From NCBI RefSeq assembly GCF_004803815.1, contig NZ_CP012544.1, positions 1,302,001-1,366,000 on the forward strand: 64,000 bases of DNA. The letters are read 5' to 3'. The position numbers were made by a program, and so were the translations under genes. Source of the DNA: Campylobacter showae (GTDB lineage Bacteria > Campylobacterota > Campylobacteria > Campylobacterales > Campylobacteraceae). This document shows positions 37,805-46,767 of this stretch, piece after piece. Positions within the stretch are counted from its first letter, which is position 1. Each line of letters begins with the position of its first letter. Below the pieces are notes generated by a model that was not told the DNA's origin, made no database searches, and worked only from the letters and a program-made list of their open reading frames with translations.

Positions 37805-38547
37805 TGAAAAGCTACGCGAAAATCAACTCCTTTTTAAAGATCGTCGGCACTCGCGGCAACTACCACGAGATCGTCTCTCGCTTTGTTTTGAGGCGCGAGA
37901 TATATGACGAAATTTTCTTTGAAAAAGCGGACGGCTTCGCGCTTGAGTGCGATAACGAAAATATCGAAAATAATATCGTTTTAAAGGCTAAATTTGAACT
38001 TGAAAAAGCGGGCTTTAAAAACGAGTTGGACGAGTTTTTCGCCTCACATAAAATCGTGATAAAAAAGCAAATCCCGCTAGGCGCGGGCCTTGGCGGAGGC
38101 AGCTCAAACGCGGCTACGTTTTTAAAGATGGCGAACGAGGAGTTAAATTTAAAACTAACTCGCGAAAATTTGATGAAAATAGGCGCACATATCGGCGCGG
38201 ACGTGGCGTTTTTCGCTAGCGGATTTGACGCGGCAAACGTTAGCGGTATCGGCGAGATAATAAGCGAGTTTAACGACGAAGTGCCGGAGGTAGAAATTTT
38301 AACGCCCGGCGTCTTTTGCTCGACGCCTGCGGTTTACGGCGAATTTAGAGCAAATTTTATGGATAGTATCGACGTAAATTTGGCGGCAAAAATGCGCGAA
38401 ATGACGACGGCGCAGCTGCTGGAGCGATACGAAAATCATAAACTAAACGATCTTTTTGCGCCGTGTTTTAAAATTTACCCGCAGATGGATAAATTTAAAG
38501 ATTTTTTCCTAAGCGGCAGCGGCGCGAGCGTGTTTTTCTTAAAATAA
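37804..38547 (+). CDS. ispE: 4-diphosphocytidyl-2-C-methyl-D-erythritol kinase
   Basis: A 247-residue GHMP kinase of the non-mevalonate isoprenoid pathway. The N-terminus [13 protein letters not shown] holds the catalytic Lys and Asn; PLGAGLGGGSSNAATFL is the ATP-binding loop; LSGSGASVFFL is the third motif. It is shorter than the E. coli enzyme (283 residues), as is usual in campylobacters. ATG overlaps the csrA stop (TAATG). Confidence 0.95.
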   Translation: MKSYAKINSFLKIVGTRGNYHEIVSRFVLRREIYDEIFFEKADGFALECDNENIENNIVLKAKFELEKAGFKNELDEFFASHKIVIKKQIPLGAGLGGGSSNAATFLKMANEELNLKLTRENLMKIGAHIGADVAFFASGFDAANVSGIGEIISEFNDEVPEVEILTPGVFCSTPAVYGEFRANFMDSIDVNLAAKMREMTTAQLLERYENHKLNDLFAPCFKIYPQMDKFKDFFLSGSGASVFFLK

Positions 38548-38558
38548 AAAGGTAAAAA

Positions 38559-39014
38559 ATGGGTAAGGATTTAGCCAAAAATAAAAAGGCGCTGTTTGAC
38601 TTTAGCATTATCGAAACCTTCGAGGCGGGCATCGTGCTAAAAGGTAGCGAGGTAAAGGCTCTACGGGCAGGCCGAGCCAATCTAAAAGATAGCTTCGCAC
38701 GCGTGATAAAGGGCGAGCTGTTTTTGCTAAACGCGCACATCAGCCACCTAAACACGACGCACTCGGCGTTTCGCCCGGACGAGCGGGCTCCGAGAAAGCT
38801 ACTGATGCACCGCAAGCAGATAGATAAAATTTTCGGTCAAGTCACGCAAGAGGGCCTCACGCTAGTCGTTTTAGCGCTCTATCTAAACGATAAAAACATC
38901 GTAAAGGCACGGGTCGCGCTGGCAAAAGGTAAAAATTTGCACGATAAGCGCGAGACGATAAAACGCAAAGAAGCCGACAAAGAGGCGCGTGCGGCTATGA
39001 AAAAATACGCTTAA
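38559..39014 (+). CDS. smpB: SsrA-binding protein
   Basis: A 151-residue basic protein that carries tmRNA to stalled ribosomes. [32 protein letters not shown] is the OB-fold core (key pieces [10 protein letters not shown] and NLKDSF), and [13 protein letters not shown] and [13 protein letters not shown] are signature blocks; the C-terminal tail is Lys-rich. The tmRNA gene itself is not in the window. Confidence 0.97.
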   Translation: MGKDLAKNKKALFDFSIIETFEAGIVLKGSEVKALRAGRANLKDSFARVIKGELFLLNAHISHLNTTHSAFRPDERAPRKLLMHRKQIDKIFGQVTQEGLTLVVLALYLNDKNIVKARVALAKGKNLHDKRETIKRKEADKEARAAMKKYA

Positions 39015-39023
39015 GGAAAACCG

Positions 39024-39236
39024 ATGCCCTACGTAAATATAAAAATCACAAAAGAAAAAGAGGCCGTAAGCGCAGAGCAAAAGCGCGCACTCATAGCAGG
39101 CGTGACAAAGCTGCTGGGCGATACGCTAAAGCGCGACGCGAGCAGAACCGTCGTCGTGATAGAGGAAGTCAGCACCGACGACTACGGATTTGGCGGCGAA
39201 AGCATAACTGAACTAAGATCAAAACAAGGAAAATAA
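39024..39236 (+). CDS. 4-oxalocrotonate tautomerase family protein
   Basis: A 70-residue small enzyme-like protein. After removal of Met the N-terminal Pro (MPYVNIKITKE) would be the catalytic base, as in the tautomerase superfamily. SAEQKRALIAGVTKLL and VVVIEEVSTDDYGFGG match the family. The physiological substrate in campylobacters is unknown. It begins 9 nt after smpB with AAGGAAAACC as ribosome binding site. Confidence 0.9.
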   Translation: MPYVNIKITKEKEAVSAEQKRALIAGVTKLLGDTLKRDASRTVVVIEEVSTDDYGFGGESITELRSKQGK

Positions 39237-39237
39237 T

Positions 39238-39852
39238 ATGAAAAAAACCATTAAGGCGATTTTTGCGGCTTTGGCCTGCGCGATATTTTTAGCAGGTTGC
39301 GGCGAGGACGAGACGGCAAAGGCTCCTGCAAAGATAGAGGGCTATAAAACGGGCGAGGAGATCGCGCTAAAGAGCGTGTTTGGCAAAGATCTCACGCTAA
39401 AGCGCGTCGAGGGCGGCTTTGTTATCAAAGGCGATGAGGATAAAATTTTGATGTTTGATATATTCGGCACGTTTTGTCCACCGTGTCAAAAAGAAGCGCC
39501 CGATCTCACCAAATTTCAGATCGACAATCTAAACGACTTTACGATCGTGGGGCTCACGCACTTTGAAAACGTCACGAACGAGTACGTCGTGGAAAATTTC
39601 GCGCAAAAATACAACGCCTTTTACTTTATCTCAAACGACATAAAGACCAACGACAGGCTTTCGGCGCAAATTTTAGAGGATATAAAATACGAGCGACTCG
39701 AGAGCGTGCCGATAAAAATGGTGCTAAAAGGCGGCGTATATCAGGAGCTAACCGACGTAGATAGCGGAAAATTCGGCGTGAAATACTACCTAGGCGGCAT
39801 CCATCTAGACGCGATGACGAAAGATTACGAGAGAATAAAAAATGCCCGCTAA
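39238..39852 (+). CDS. TlpA-like thioredoxin-fold lipoprotein
   Basis: A 204-residue secreted lipoprotein: lipobox LAGC ends a signal peptide at residue 21. The thioredoxin domain has the active-site pair CPPC in FGTFCPPCQKEAP and a cis-Pro in ESVPIKMVL. It probably acts as a periplasmic thiol-disulfide reductant. The gene directly follows the tautomerase and overlaps clpS by 11 nt. A second TlpA-like lipoprotein is at 57674. Confidence 0.9.
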   Translation: MKKTIKAIFAALACAIFLAGCGEDETAKAPAKIEGYKTGEEIALKSVFGKDLTLKRVEGGFVIKGDEDKILMFDIFGTFCPPCQKEAPDLTKFQIDNLNDFTIVGLTHFENVTNEYVVENFAQKYNAFYFISNDIKTNDRLSAQILEDIKYERLESVPIKMVLKGGVYQELTDVDSGKFGVKYYLGGIHLDAMTKDYERIKNAR

Positions 39853-40153
39853 AACCGCCACCGAGCGGGAGCGAGACGTCGCGATAAAGGAAAAACCCGA
39901 ATTTCCGCGCAAATTTAAGGTTATTTTGCTAAACGACGACGTTACGAGTATGGATTTCGTCGTGGGCGTGCTGGTCGAGATTTTTCACCACACAGCCCAA
40001 AGCGCGGTAGCCGTGATGCTAAAAATACACAACGAAGGTAGCGGAGTGGCGGGTATATACAATAAAGAGATCGCCCAAACCAAACAAAACCAAACGCTAA
40101 AAGCCGCAGCCGCCGCGGGCTACCCGCTAAAGGCCGTCGTCGAGGAAGAGTAG
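39842..40153 (+). CDS. clpS: ClpS adaptor protein
   Basis: A 103-residue adaptor that delivers N-degron proteins to ClpAP. KFKVILLNDDVTSMDFVVGVL contains the NDD site that binds the destabilising N-terminal residue, and the AVMLKIHNEGSGVAGIY block follows. The N-terminal 20 residues form the flexible extension needed for ClpA. Encoded immediately before its partner clpA. Confidence 0.96.
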   Translation: MPAKTATERERDVAIKEKPEFPRKFKVILLNDDVTSMDFVVGVLVEIFHHTAQSAVAVMLKIHNEGSGVAGIYNKEIAQTKQNQTLKAAAAAGYPLKAVVEEE

Positions 40154-40168
40154 CCCGTAAAAACGGGC
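40153..40168 (+). other. Hairpin between clpS and clpA
   Basis: A perfect GCCCGT/ACGGGC stem with an AAAA loop begins at the last base of clpS. No T-run follows, so it is not a standard terminator. It may protect or help process the mRNA and so set the ClpS:ClpA ratio. The strong AGAGGAGGAAAT ribosome binding site of clpA follows. Confidence 0.5.
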
Positions 40169-40196
40169 GCGCAAAAAGCGCAAAGAGGAGGAAATA

Positions 40197-42362
40197 ATGT
40201 TTGACTCGGATTTAAGCTATCTTTTGGAAAAGGCCGGGCAGTTTGCCTACTCGAATTTTCACGAGTATCTAACCAGCGAGCACGTGCTTTTCGTGCTGGT
40301 AAATTTAAACGAAGAGACTAGAGATATCCTGGCTGACGCAGGGCTCACCGACGTCGAGGGACTAAAAAGCGATCTAAAAAACTATCTACTGCAAACCAAC
40401 GAGCAGGTGCCGCACCACAAACAGCCGCGCATGACGGTGCTTTTGGAGCAAATTTTTAAAGAGCTAAACGCCGAGCTAAAGGACAAAAATGTCGGTATCA
40501 GGGATTTGCTCTTTAAAATCGCGGCCAGAGGCGACACGTACGGGGCTAAAATTTTAGAATTTTACGACGTCGATCCGCAAAAGATCAAGCAAGCAACAAA
40601 AGACGACAAGCAGACTCGCGCTAAAAACTTCCAAAACCTAGCCAAATACTCGTCAAATTTAACCAAACTAGCCGCCGAGGGTAAAATAGATCCGATCATC
40701 GGGCGAGAAAACGAGCTAGCAAGGCTAATGCAAACCCTAAGCCGCCGCAAGAAAAATAATCCGATCCTAGTTGGCGAAGCGGGCGTGGGCAAAACCGCCG
40801 TAGTCGAAGGGCTCGCGCTAAAAATCGCAAGCGGCGAAGTGCCGCAGCGGCTAAAACAGGCGCAAATTTTCGCACTAGACATCGGCGCGATGATAGCCGG
40901 TACGAAATACCGCGGCGACTTTGAAAAGCGCCTAAAAGACGTGATGGACGAGGTGGCCGAGCAAGAAGACGCGATAGTTTTTATCGACGAGATCCACACG
41001 ATCGTGGGCACGGGAGCCACGAACGGCGGCGGGCTTGATATGTCGAATTTACTAAAGCCCGCGCTTGCTAACGGCTCGCTTCGCTGCATCGGAGCAACGA
41101 CGTACGCGGAGTATCGCAGCTTTTTTGAAAAAGAAAAAGCCCTCTCGCGCCGATTTGCTAAAATCGACGTCGTAGAGCCGAGCGCGGACGAGAGCGTCGA
41201 GATCCTAAAAGGGCTTCGCGCTAAATACGAGAGCTTTCACAGAGTCAAATTTAGCGACGAAATTTTAACTAAAAGCGTAGAGCTAGCCAAAAAATACCTA
41301 AACGATAGATTTTTGCCAGATAGCGCCATCGATCTCATCGACGAGGTCGGCGCGGCCTTAGCCCTACAAAACAGAAGCAAAACCGTAAAAATCTCCGATC
41401 TAAGCGCGGTTTTGAGCAAGATGGCAAATATCCCCGATACCAATCTAAAATCGGACGCCGCGGCAAATTTGAAAAATCTAGCCCAAAGACTGAAGTCCGA
41501 AATTTTCGGCCAAGATGAGGCCGTAGATACGCTAGTAGCGGCGATCAAACGCTCTTATGCGGGGCTAAAGCAACCAAACGCGCCAGTCGGTGTGTTTTTA
41601 TTTACTGGATCAAGCGGCGTGGGCAAAAGCGAGCTAAGCGCGGCTCTAGCGCGAAATTTGGGCGTGCACTTCGAGCGATTTGACATGAGCGAATACATGG
41701 AAAAACATAGCGTATCGCGACTCATCGGCGCGCCTCCAGGATATGTCGGGTTTGAAGAGGGCGGCATACTCACAAACGCCGTTAAAAAACACCCTTATAG
41801 CGTGATTTTGTTTGACGAGATTGAAAAGGCCAGCGACGAGATGATAAACGTATTTTTGCAAATTTTTGACGGCGCTAGCCTCACCGATAACACGGGCGCA
41901 AAGAGCGATTTTCGCAACGCCGTCATCATAATGAGCTCAAATTTGGGCTCAAAAGAGGCTCCGACGCTGGGCTTTAGCAAGGATGAAAGCGGTAAAGCAG
42001 ACTCTGCGGTAAAGGGATTTTTCAGCCCCGAGTTTCGCAACCGCATCGATAAAATCGTGCATTTTAACGATCTTAGCGAGGGCGCGCTAAGCCTCATAGC
42101 GCAAAAAATCATCAACGAGATAAACTCAAGCCTCGCCGAGAAAAAAGTCGTCATAAAAGCCTCAGCCGAAGCCAAAAAATACCTCTGGCAAAAGGGCTAT
42201 AGTAAAGAATTCGGCGCCAGAAATCTAAAACGCCTGGTCCAAGACGAGATCTCGACCAAGCTTAGTGACGAGATACTTTTCGGCGCACTAAAAAACGGCG
42301 GCGTAGCAAATATCGCGCTAAAAAACGGCGAGCTGGCGTTTAAATTTGAAGCCACAAAATAA
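40197..42362 (+). CDS. clpA: ClpA unfoldase of the ClpAP protease
   Basis: A 721-residue AAA+ protein. The N-terminal Clp_N domain (about residues 1-140) binds ClpS. Two ATPase modules follow: D1 with Walker A GEAGVGKTAVVEG and Walker B IVFIDEIHTI, D2 with GSSGVGKSELSAAL, LIGAPPGYVGFEEGG (pore loop) and VILFDEIEKA. The middle coiled coil of ClpB is absent, which supports ClpA. It unfolds substrates for ClpP. An unusually good ribosome binding site, GAGGAGG, lies seven bases upstream. Confidence 0.95.
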   Translation: MFDSDLSYLLEKAGQFAYSNFHEYLTSEHVLFVLVNLNEETRDILADAGLTDVEGLKSDLKNYLLQTNEQVPHHKQPRMTVLLEQIFKELNAELKDKNVGIRDLLFKIAARGDTYGAKILEFYDVDPQKIKQATKDDKQTRAKNFQNLAKYSSNLTKLAAEGKIDPIIGRENELARLMQTLSRRKKNNPILVGEAGVGKTAVVEGLALKIASGEVPQRLKQAQIFALDIGAMIAGTKYRGDFEKRLKDVMDEVAEQEDAIVFIDEIHTIVGTGATNGGGLDMSNLLKPALANGSLRCIGATTYAEYRSFFEKEKALSRRFAKIDVVEPSADESVEILKGLRAKYESFHRVKFSDEILTKSVELAKKYLNDRFLPDSAIDLIDEVGAALALQNRSKTVKISDLSAVLSKMANIPDTNLKSDAAANLKNLAQRLKSEIFGQDEAVDTLVAAIKRSYAGLKQPNAPVGVFLFTGSSGVGKSELSAALARNLGVHFERFDMSEYMEKHSVSRLIGAPPGYVGFEEGGILTNAVKKHPYSVILFDEIEKASDEMINVFLQIFDGASLTDNTGAKSDFRNAVIIMSSNLGSKEAPTLGFSKDESGKADSAVKGFFSPEFRNRIDKIVHFNDLSEGALSLIAQKIINEINSSLAEKKVVIKASAEAKKYLWQKGYSKEFGARNLKRLVQDEISTKLSDEILFGALKNGGVANIALKNGELAFKFEATK

Positions 42363-42380
42363 GCGAGCGCGGGGTCAAAT

Positions 42381-43040
42381 TTGGAAAAAAACTATAACTT
42401 CCCAGACCCCGCAAAAGCCCCCGCAAACTCCCCTTTGGCCGTCGGCGGCGACCTAAGCGCGCAGGCGCTTTTGCAAGCTTACAACAAAGGCATTTTTCCG
42501 TGGTTTTTACCCGGCGAGCCCATATACTGGTGGTCGCCCGATCCGCGCGCAGTGCTAGCTCCAAGCGAAGTGCGCGTACAACAAAGCATAAAATCCGCGC
42601 TTAAAAAATTTGAAGTACGGTTTGACTACGACTTTGAAAATTTTCTAAAAATCTGCAAAAGCGAGCGCGAAAAACGCGAACCAACGTGGCTATCGGAAAA
42701 CATCGTACGCGCCTACCTAAATTTGCACCGTCTAGGTATCTCGCATAGCGTAGAGGTGTATGATGACGGAGAACTAGCAGGCGGACTTTACGGGCAAATT
42801 TTCGGTAAAGTCTTTTGCGGCGAAAGTATGATCAGCCTAAAAACAGGCGCGTCAAAGGTTGCTCTCATCGCGCTTTGCCGCGCTTTAGGGCCGTTTAATT
42901 TTCTCATCGACTGCCAGGTTATGAACGATCATCTAAAGTTTATGGGCGCAAAGGCGATGAGACGAAGCGAGTTTTTAGCCAAATTTAACGAACTAAAAAA
43001 TCAGCCTAGCGGCTTTGGCGAATTTAAAAATTTACTCTAA
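42381..43040 (+). CDS. aat: Leucyl/phenylalanyl-tRNA--protein transferase
   Basis: A 219-residue enzyme that adds Leu or Phe to proteins with N-terminal Lys or Arg, creating N-degrons for ClpS. FPDPAKAPANSPLAVGGDL, YNKGIFPWF, YWWSPDPRAVL and GGLYGQIFGKVFCGESM are family signatures. The start is TTG at 42381 with GGGG upstream. With clpS and clpA just before it, the bacterial N-degron pathway is encoded in one place. Confidence 0.95.
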   Translation: MEKNYNFPDPAKAPANSPLAVGGDLSAQALLQAYNKGIFPWFLPGEPIYWWSPDPRAVLAPSEVRVQQSIKSALKKFEVRFDYDFENFLKICKSEREKREPTWLSENIVRAYLNLHRLGISHSVEVYDDGELAGGLYGQIFGKVFCGESMISLKTGASKVALIALCRALGPFNFLIDCQVMNDHLKFMGAKAMRRSEFLAKFNELKNQPSGFGEFKNLL

Positions 43041-43042
43041 AT

Positions 43043-43060
43043 TTGGAACGTCTTTTGCTT
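43043..43060 (+). promoter_or_regulatory. Sigma-54 promoter of flgB
   Basis: TTGGAAC-N5-TTTGCTT matches the RpoN consensus: GG at 43045-43046 and GC at 43057-43058 are separated by exactly ten bases, the required -24/-12 spacing. It lies 36 nt before the flgB ATG and just past the aat stop. Mid-class flagellar genes of campylobacters are RpoN/FlgR dependent. Confidence 0.85.
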
Positions 43061-43096
43061 ATTATCTCGTAAAATTTAGATAAAAAAGGCAAGAAA

Positions 43097-43534
43097 ATGT
43101 TCGCAGGTATCCAAACCTCAAAATCAAAACCGCTCGTAGAAAGCGCGCTGGCAAGCAGAAATTTACGCCAGCAAATGATTTCTAGCAACATAGCAAACAT
43201 CGACACGCCTTTTTACAAAGCCCGCGACATCGCGTTTGAAGCGGCTTTATCGCAAACGGCGCAAGAAATCTACGGCAAAGACGAAAATAAAATTTTAAAA
43301 CTCGCGCAAACGGACGACGCGCACTTTCCTCGCGTGGATTTTCCGGCGTCAAACGGGGCGACAATATTTTTACGAGACGGACACATGGCGCGAAACGACG
43401 CAAACACCGTCGATCTAGACGTCGAAACGACCGAGCTTAGCAAAAACGCGATAATGATAACCGCACTCGACCGAGCTATGAGGCAAAGCGGCCAGATATT
43501 TAAAAGCGTGATCGACGCTAGCAGTAAAATTTAA
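43097..43534 (+). CDS. flgB: Flagellar basal-body rod protein FlgB
   Basis: A 145-residue proximal rod protein. The N-terminus holds the rod/hook motif as LRQQMISSNIANIDTPFYK, and the C-terminal helix holds DRAMRQSGQIFKSVI. Exported by the flagellar type III system. It is the first gene behind the sigma-54 promoter; flgC and fliE follow at short gaps. Confidence 0.96.
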   Translation: MFAGIQTSKSKPLVESALASRNLRQQMISSNIANIDTPFYKARDIAFEAALSQTAQEIYGKDENKILKLAQTDDAHFPRVDFPASNGATIFLRDGHMARNDANTVDLDVETTELSKNAIMITALDRAMRQSGQIFKSVIDASSKI

Positions 43535-43543
43535 GGATAGATT

Positions 43544-44041
43544 ATGAGCAATTATTTAAGCGACTTTGATATTAGCGGATACGGACTAAGCGCCCAGCGT
43601 TTTAGAATGAACGTCATTAGCTCCAACATCGCCAACGCAAACACCGTACGAACGGCGGAAGGCGGCCCATATAGACGCCGCGAGGTGATATTTAAGGCGG
43701 TTGATTTTGATAGTGTACTAAACGATGAAGTGGCGAAAAAACATAACTTGCTCGAATACGAAAATCCGCTAGACGATAAATTCTATACAAAAGACGCAAA
43801 ACCTGCTATAATGAGCGTCGTAGTTGACAAGATAGTGCGCGACGACAAGGACTTTAAGCTAAAATACGATCCGTCTCACCCCGACGCCGACGCGAGGGGC
43901 TACGTAGCGTACCCAAATATCAATCCAGTCATCGAAATGGCGGACTTGATCGAGGCCACGCGCGCCTATCAGGCAAATGTTTCGGCATTTCAGTCGGCTA
44001 AAACGATCGCTCAAAGCGCGTTAGAATTATTACAAGGTTAA
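43544..44041 (+). CDS. flgC: Flagellar basal-body rod protein FlgC
   Basis: A 165-residue proximal rod protein with RFRMNVISSNIANANTV at the N-terminus and VIEMADLIEATRAYQANVSA at the C-terminus, both family signatures. AAGGATAGATT precedes the ATG. Second gene of the flgB operon. Confidence 0.97.
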   Translation: MSNYLSDFDISGYGLSAQRFRMNVISSNIANANTVRTAEGGPYRRREVIFKAVDFDSVLNDEVAKKHNLLEYENPLDDKFYTKDAKPAIMSVVVDKIVRDDKDFKLKYDPSHPDADARGYVAYPNINPVIEMADLIEATRAYQANVSAFQSAKTIAQSALELLQG

Positions 44042-44046
44042 ATTTT

Positions 44047-44349
44047 ATGACAAATATAGATAAAATCGGCTCGGTCGCTTCGCCGTTTGAAAAAAAAGAA
44101 GCAAAGACTCTGCAAAACCAAAAAGGGGAGTTAAATTTCGGCGACATGCTCGATAACTCGCTAAAAGAGCTAAACGAAATACAAATCAACGCAGACAAAG
44201 CCATCGCCGATCTAGCAACGGGCGAGGTAAAAGACCTGCACCAAGCAGCTATCGCTATCGGTAAGGCCGACACGTCGATGAAACTCATGCTAGAGATCCG
44301 AAATAAGGCCCTAAGCGCATACAAAGAAATCTCAAGAACGCAAATTTAA
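44047..44349 (+). CDS. fliE: Flagellar hook-basal body protein FliE
   Basis: A 100-residue protein that joins the MS ring to the rod. FGDMLDNSLKELNEIQ and the C-terminal VKDLHQAAIAIGKADTSM plus LMLEIRNKALSAYKEI are typical of FliE. It follows flgC by 5 nt and is followed by the penicillin-binding protein gene by 3 nt. Confidence 0.96.
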   Translation: MTNIDKIGSVASPFEKKEAKTLQNQKGELNFGDMLDNSLKELNEIQINADKAIADLATGEVKDLHQAAIAIGKADTSMKLMLEIRNKALSAYKEISRTQI

Positions 44350-44352
44350 GCC

Positions 44353-46200
44353 TTGAATCAGCGAAAATCAAAAACAATCGCTTTATTTGCGTTTATTCTT
44401 TTTTTTATCTGCATATTTTTGGCAGTTATCTTTTACCGAGCAAATATCGAAAGACGCCTGCCAAAACTGGAAACTAGCGACATAAACACGGCTCTACGCG
44501 GCAACATAATAACAAAAGACGGCTTTAGTATCACCGGCAGCCAAAAGCTCTACAAGGTGATGGTGGACACTAGAAACATCGATCCCGATAAAAAAGATCT
44601 ATTTATCAAACTGTACTGCATATATAGCGGTGATGATATAAAGCGCGTAACCAAAATCATCAACAGTCAAAAAGGCGCCGTTACGCTCTCCTATAAGATC
44701 GATGCCAAGGGTGCAGCGTATCTACAGGAGCTATCAAAAAAGCTGTATAAAAAGAAAATCTTTATCCCATACGAAGACCCGAATACCGGGGCTGCGATAC
44801 TGCGCAATATGAGCATAATAGAAAGCGGCGAAAGCAGGCAATATGTCGCAGCAGACGCGCTCACGCCGATGATAGGCTACGTAAAAAAGGTCGAAAAAGA
44901 CGGTATCACTAAAACAGAAGGGGTAAAGGGCGTAGAGAAAGCCTACGAATACTACATCTCCTCGATACAAGACGCAAAACTGCTAGGCCCAAAAGATATC
45001 GGAAACAACATCATCCTTACAAGCGATTCAAATTTGGCTAACCGCGTGGATGGATACGATATCATCCTAAACGCCTCGCTTAAACTACAAACCAGACTAG
45101 AGCAAATCATCGATGAAAAGAAAGAATTTCTAAACGCAAAAGAGATAATCGTAGGCATCATGGACTCAAAAACGGGCGGTCTACTAGCGCTTGCCAGCAC
45201 CTCTCGCTACAGCCCCTCAAACATCAGAAAACAAGACTACAAATCGCTAAACTCCTCGGCAACCGAGTATGCATACGAGGTCGGTTCGGTATTTAAACCG
45301 TTTATTTTCGCCCTCCTTTTAGCAAACGACAAAATCAATCCGCTCGAGCGGATAAACACCTACAACGGCGTCTATCAGCTAGGAAAACGCACGATAAAAG
45401 ACACGCACCCGGAGCCGTTTCTCACAGCCGAAGACATCATCGTATATAGCTCGAATATCGGCATGATACAGATCGCCCAGCGACTAGACGGTTCTCAAAT
45501 TTACTCAGGGCTTTTAAATTTCGGTTTCACGCAAAAAACAGGCATCGATATGCCATACGAGCAGGTCGGAAACATGCCGCCGGTAGCCAAGCTAAATTCA
45601 CAAATTTACAAAGCTACGATCAGCTACGGATACGGCCTGCAAGCGACTTTTATCCAGCTTTTAAAGGCGTATAACGTATTTAATAATAAAGGCGTGATGG
45701 TGACGCCAAAGGTCGTAGACTCGCTCTATAAAGACGGTAAATTTTTCGTCGTAAACGACCCAAAACCGGTCGAAGCCATAAGCCAAGAAGTGGCCGAGAG
45801 GATGAAGCGCATCCTGATAAAAACCGTCGAGATCGGCACCGGCAAAAGAGCAAAGGTGGAAGGCCTAGAAATCGGCGGCAAAACAGGCACCGCACACATC
45901 GCCACGACCGGTGGCTACGCAAATACCTATAACGGCTCGTTTTTCGGATTCGTCAACGACTCACAGGGCAATAGCTATACGATAGGTGTTTTAGCCAGAG
46001 AGCCGAAGAAACCGTATTATTATTTTGGTGCTCAAAGCGCGCTACCGACTTTTAGAGCGGCTGTGGAGCTGATGGTCGAAGAGGGTTTTTTAAAACCCGA
46101 TGAAAATTTGACCGCACCGGAGCAAGCTGCGCCGCCAACCGAAAATACAGAGAAAAAAACCACAAACTCAAATTCTAAAAGCAAGCAAAAAAAGAATTAA
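44353..46200 (+). CDS. Class B penicillin-binding protein (FtsI/PBP2-type transpeptidase)
   Basis: A 615-residue peptidoglycan transpeptidase with one N-terminal TM anchor (residues 8-29) and periplasmic domains. Active-site motifs: SVFK (nucleophile Ser, in YEVGSVFKPF), SSN (VYSSNIGMIQ) and KTGT (GGKTGTAHIA). The C-terminus is a low-complexity Lys/Asn/Ser tail. The start is TTG three bases past fliE. Linked to flagellar rod genes as in C. jejuni; I cannot tell septal from lateral wall use by sequence alone, but it is closest to FtsI. Confidence 0.9.
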   Translation: MNQRKSKTIALFAFILFFICIFLAVIFYRANIERRLPKLETSDINTALRGNIITKDGFSITGSQKLYKVMVDTRNIDPDKKDLFIKLYCIYSGDDIKRVTKIINSQKGAVTLSYKIDAKGAAYLQELSKKLYKKKIFIPYEDPNTGAAILRNMSIIESGESRQYVAADALTPMIGYVKKVEKDGITKTEGVKGVEKAYEYYISSIQDAKLLGPKDIGNNIILTSDSNLANRVDGYDIILNASLKLQTRLEQIIDEKKEFLNAKEIIVGIMDSKTGGLLALASTSRYSPSNIRKQDYKSLNSSATEYAYEVGSVFKPFIFALLLANDKINPLERINTYNGVYQLGKRTIKDTHPEPFLTAEDIIVYSSNIGMIQIAQRLDGSQIYSGLLNFGFTQKTGIDMPYEQVGNMPPVAKLNSQIYKATISYGYGLQATFIQLLKAYNVFNNKGVMVTPKVVDSLYKDGKFFVVNDPKPVEAISQEVAERMKRILIKTVEIGTGKRAKVEGLEIGGKTGTAHIATTGGYANTYNGSFFGFVNDSQGNSYTIGVLAREPKKPYYYFGAQSALPTFRAAVELMVEEGFLKPDENLTAPEQAAPPTENTEKKTTNSNSKSKQKKN

Positions 46201-46426
46201 CTCTCAATCACCCATATACAATATTAAATTAGACTTAATGGAACTTAATTTAAATATAAGAAGTATTAAGTTACTATGAAAAACATGAAAACCAAGTGTA
46301 TAATCCGTTCAAGAATTTCTAAGCTAAATTTATAGAAATCTTATAGCATTTTTATCTGATATAGAAGCTCCAAAATAGCATAATTTTCCAAAGTCTCAGA
46401 AAAACAGTCAATAAAATAAGCAAATT
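46201..46426 (+). other. AT-rich spacer after the PBP gene
   Basis: No gene, no clear terminator and no tRNA seen. Base composition drops sharply from the coding sequence before it, and frames on both strands are broken. Confidence 0.5.
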
Positions 46427-46767
46427 GAGAAACTTCTGCAGTATCGGCATTGGTTCACTAACAGAGCAGCTCATGACTATTTGGTATAAACTTTGCCGTC
46501 CATTTTAAACATACCGTTCCGATTGGAGTAATGAGTGAAGCGAAGTAGTAAAAGCGGCTTTCCCAATCTCAAAGCAAAGCTTCTAGGCGGGCTTGGAAAT
46601 CTCACCGCAAGATTTACTTATTTTTTACTTCTATATATCTTCGGCAAAATACTTGAGAATTTATCTAAATTTCTTCTCAGAAAATCGCGAACGGTAGATA
46701 TACTTGTTTTCATCTACAAAATCATAGTTCTTGTGCTTGCACACTCTTTGAGAAAAACTCCTTTAAA
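46427..46767 (-). pseudogene. Possible remnant of an IS1595/ISXO2-like transposase
   Basis: On the minus strand, broken frames give pieces that resemble this transposase family. GMFKMDGKVYTK (46480-46515) recalls the FxxxKRxGKVYT block; SCSVSEPMPILQKFL (46427-46471, another frame) recalls the stretch after it; FKGVFLKEC (46741-46767) and YDFVDENKYIYR (in 46664-46732, shifted frame) recall the C-terminal end. Stops and frameshifts separate them and the C-terminal pieces come first, so this would be a rearranged or double scar. The family call is from memory of the motifs and is uncertain. No terminal repeats were found. Confidence 0.33.
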
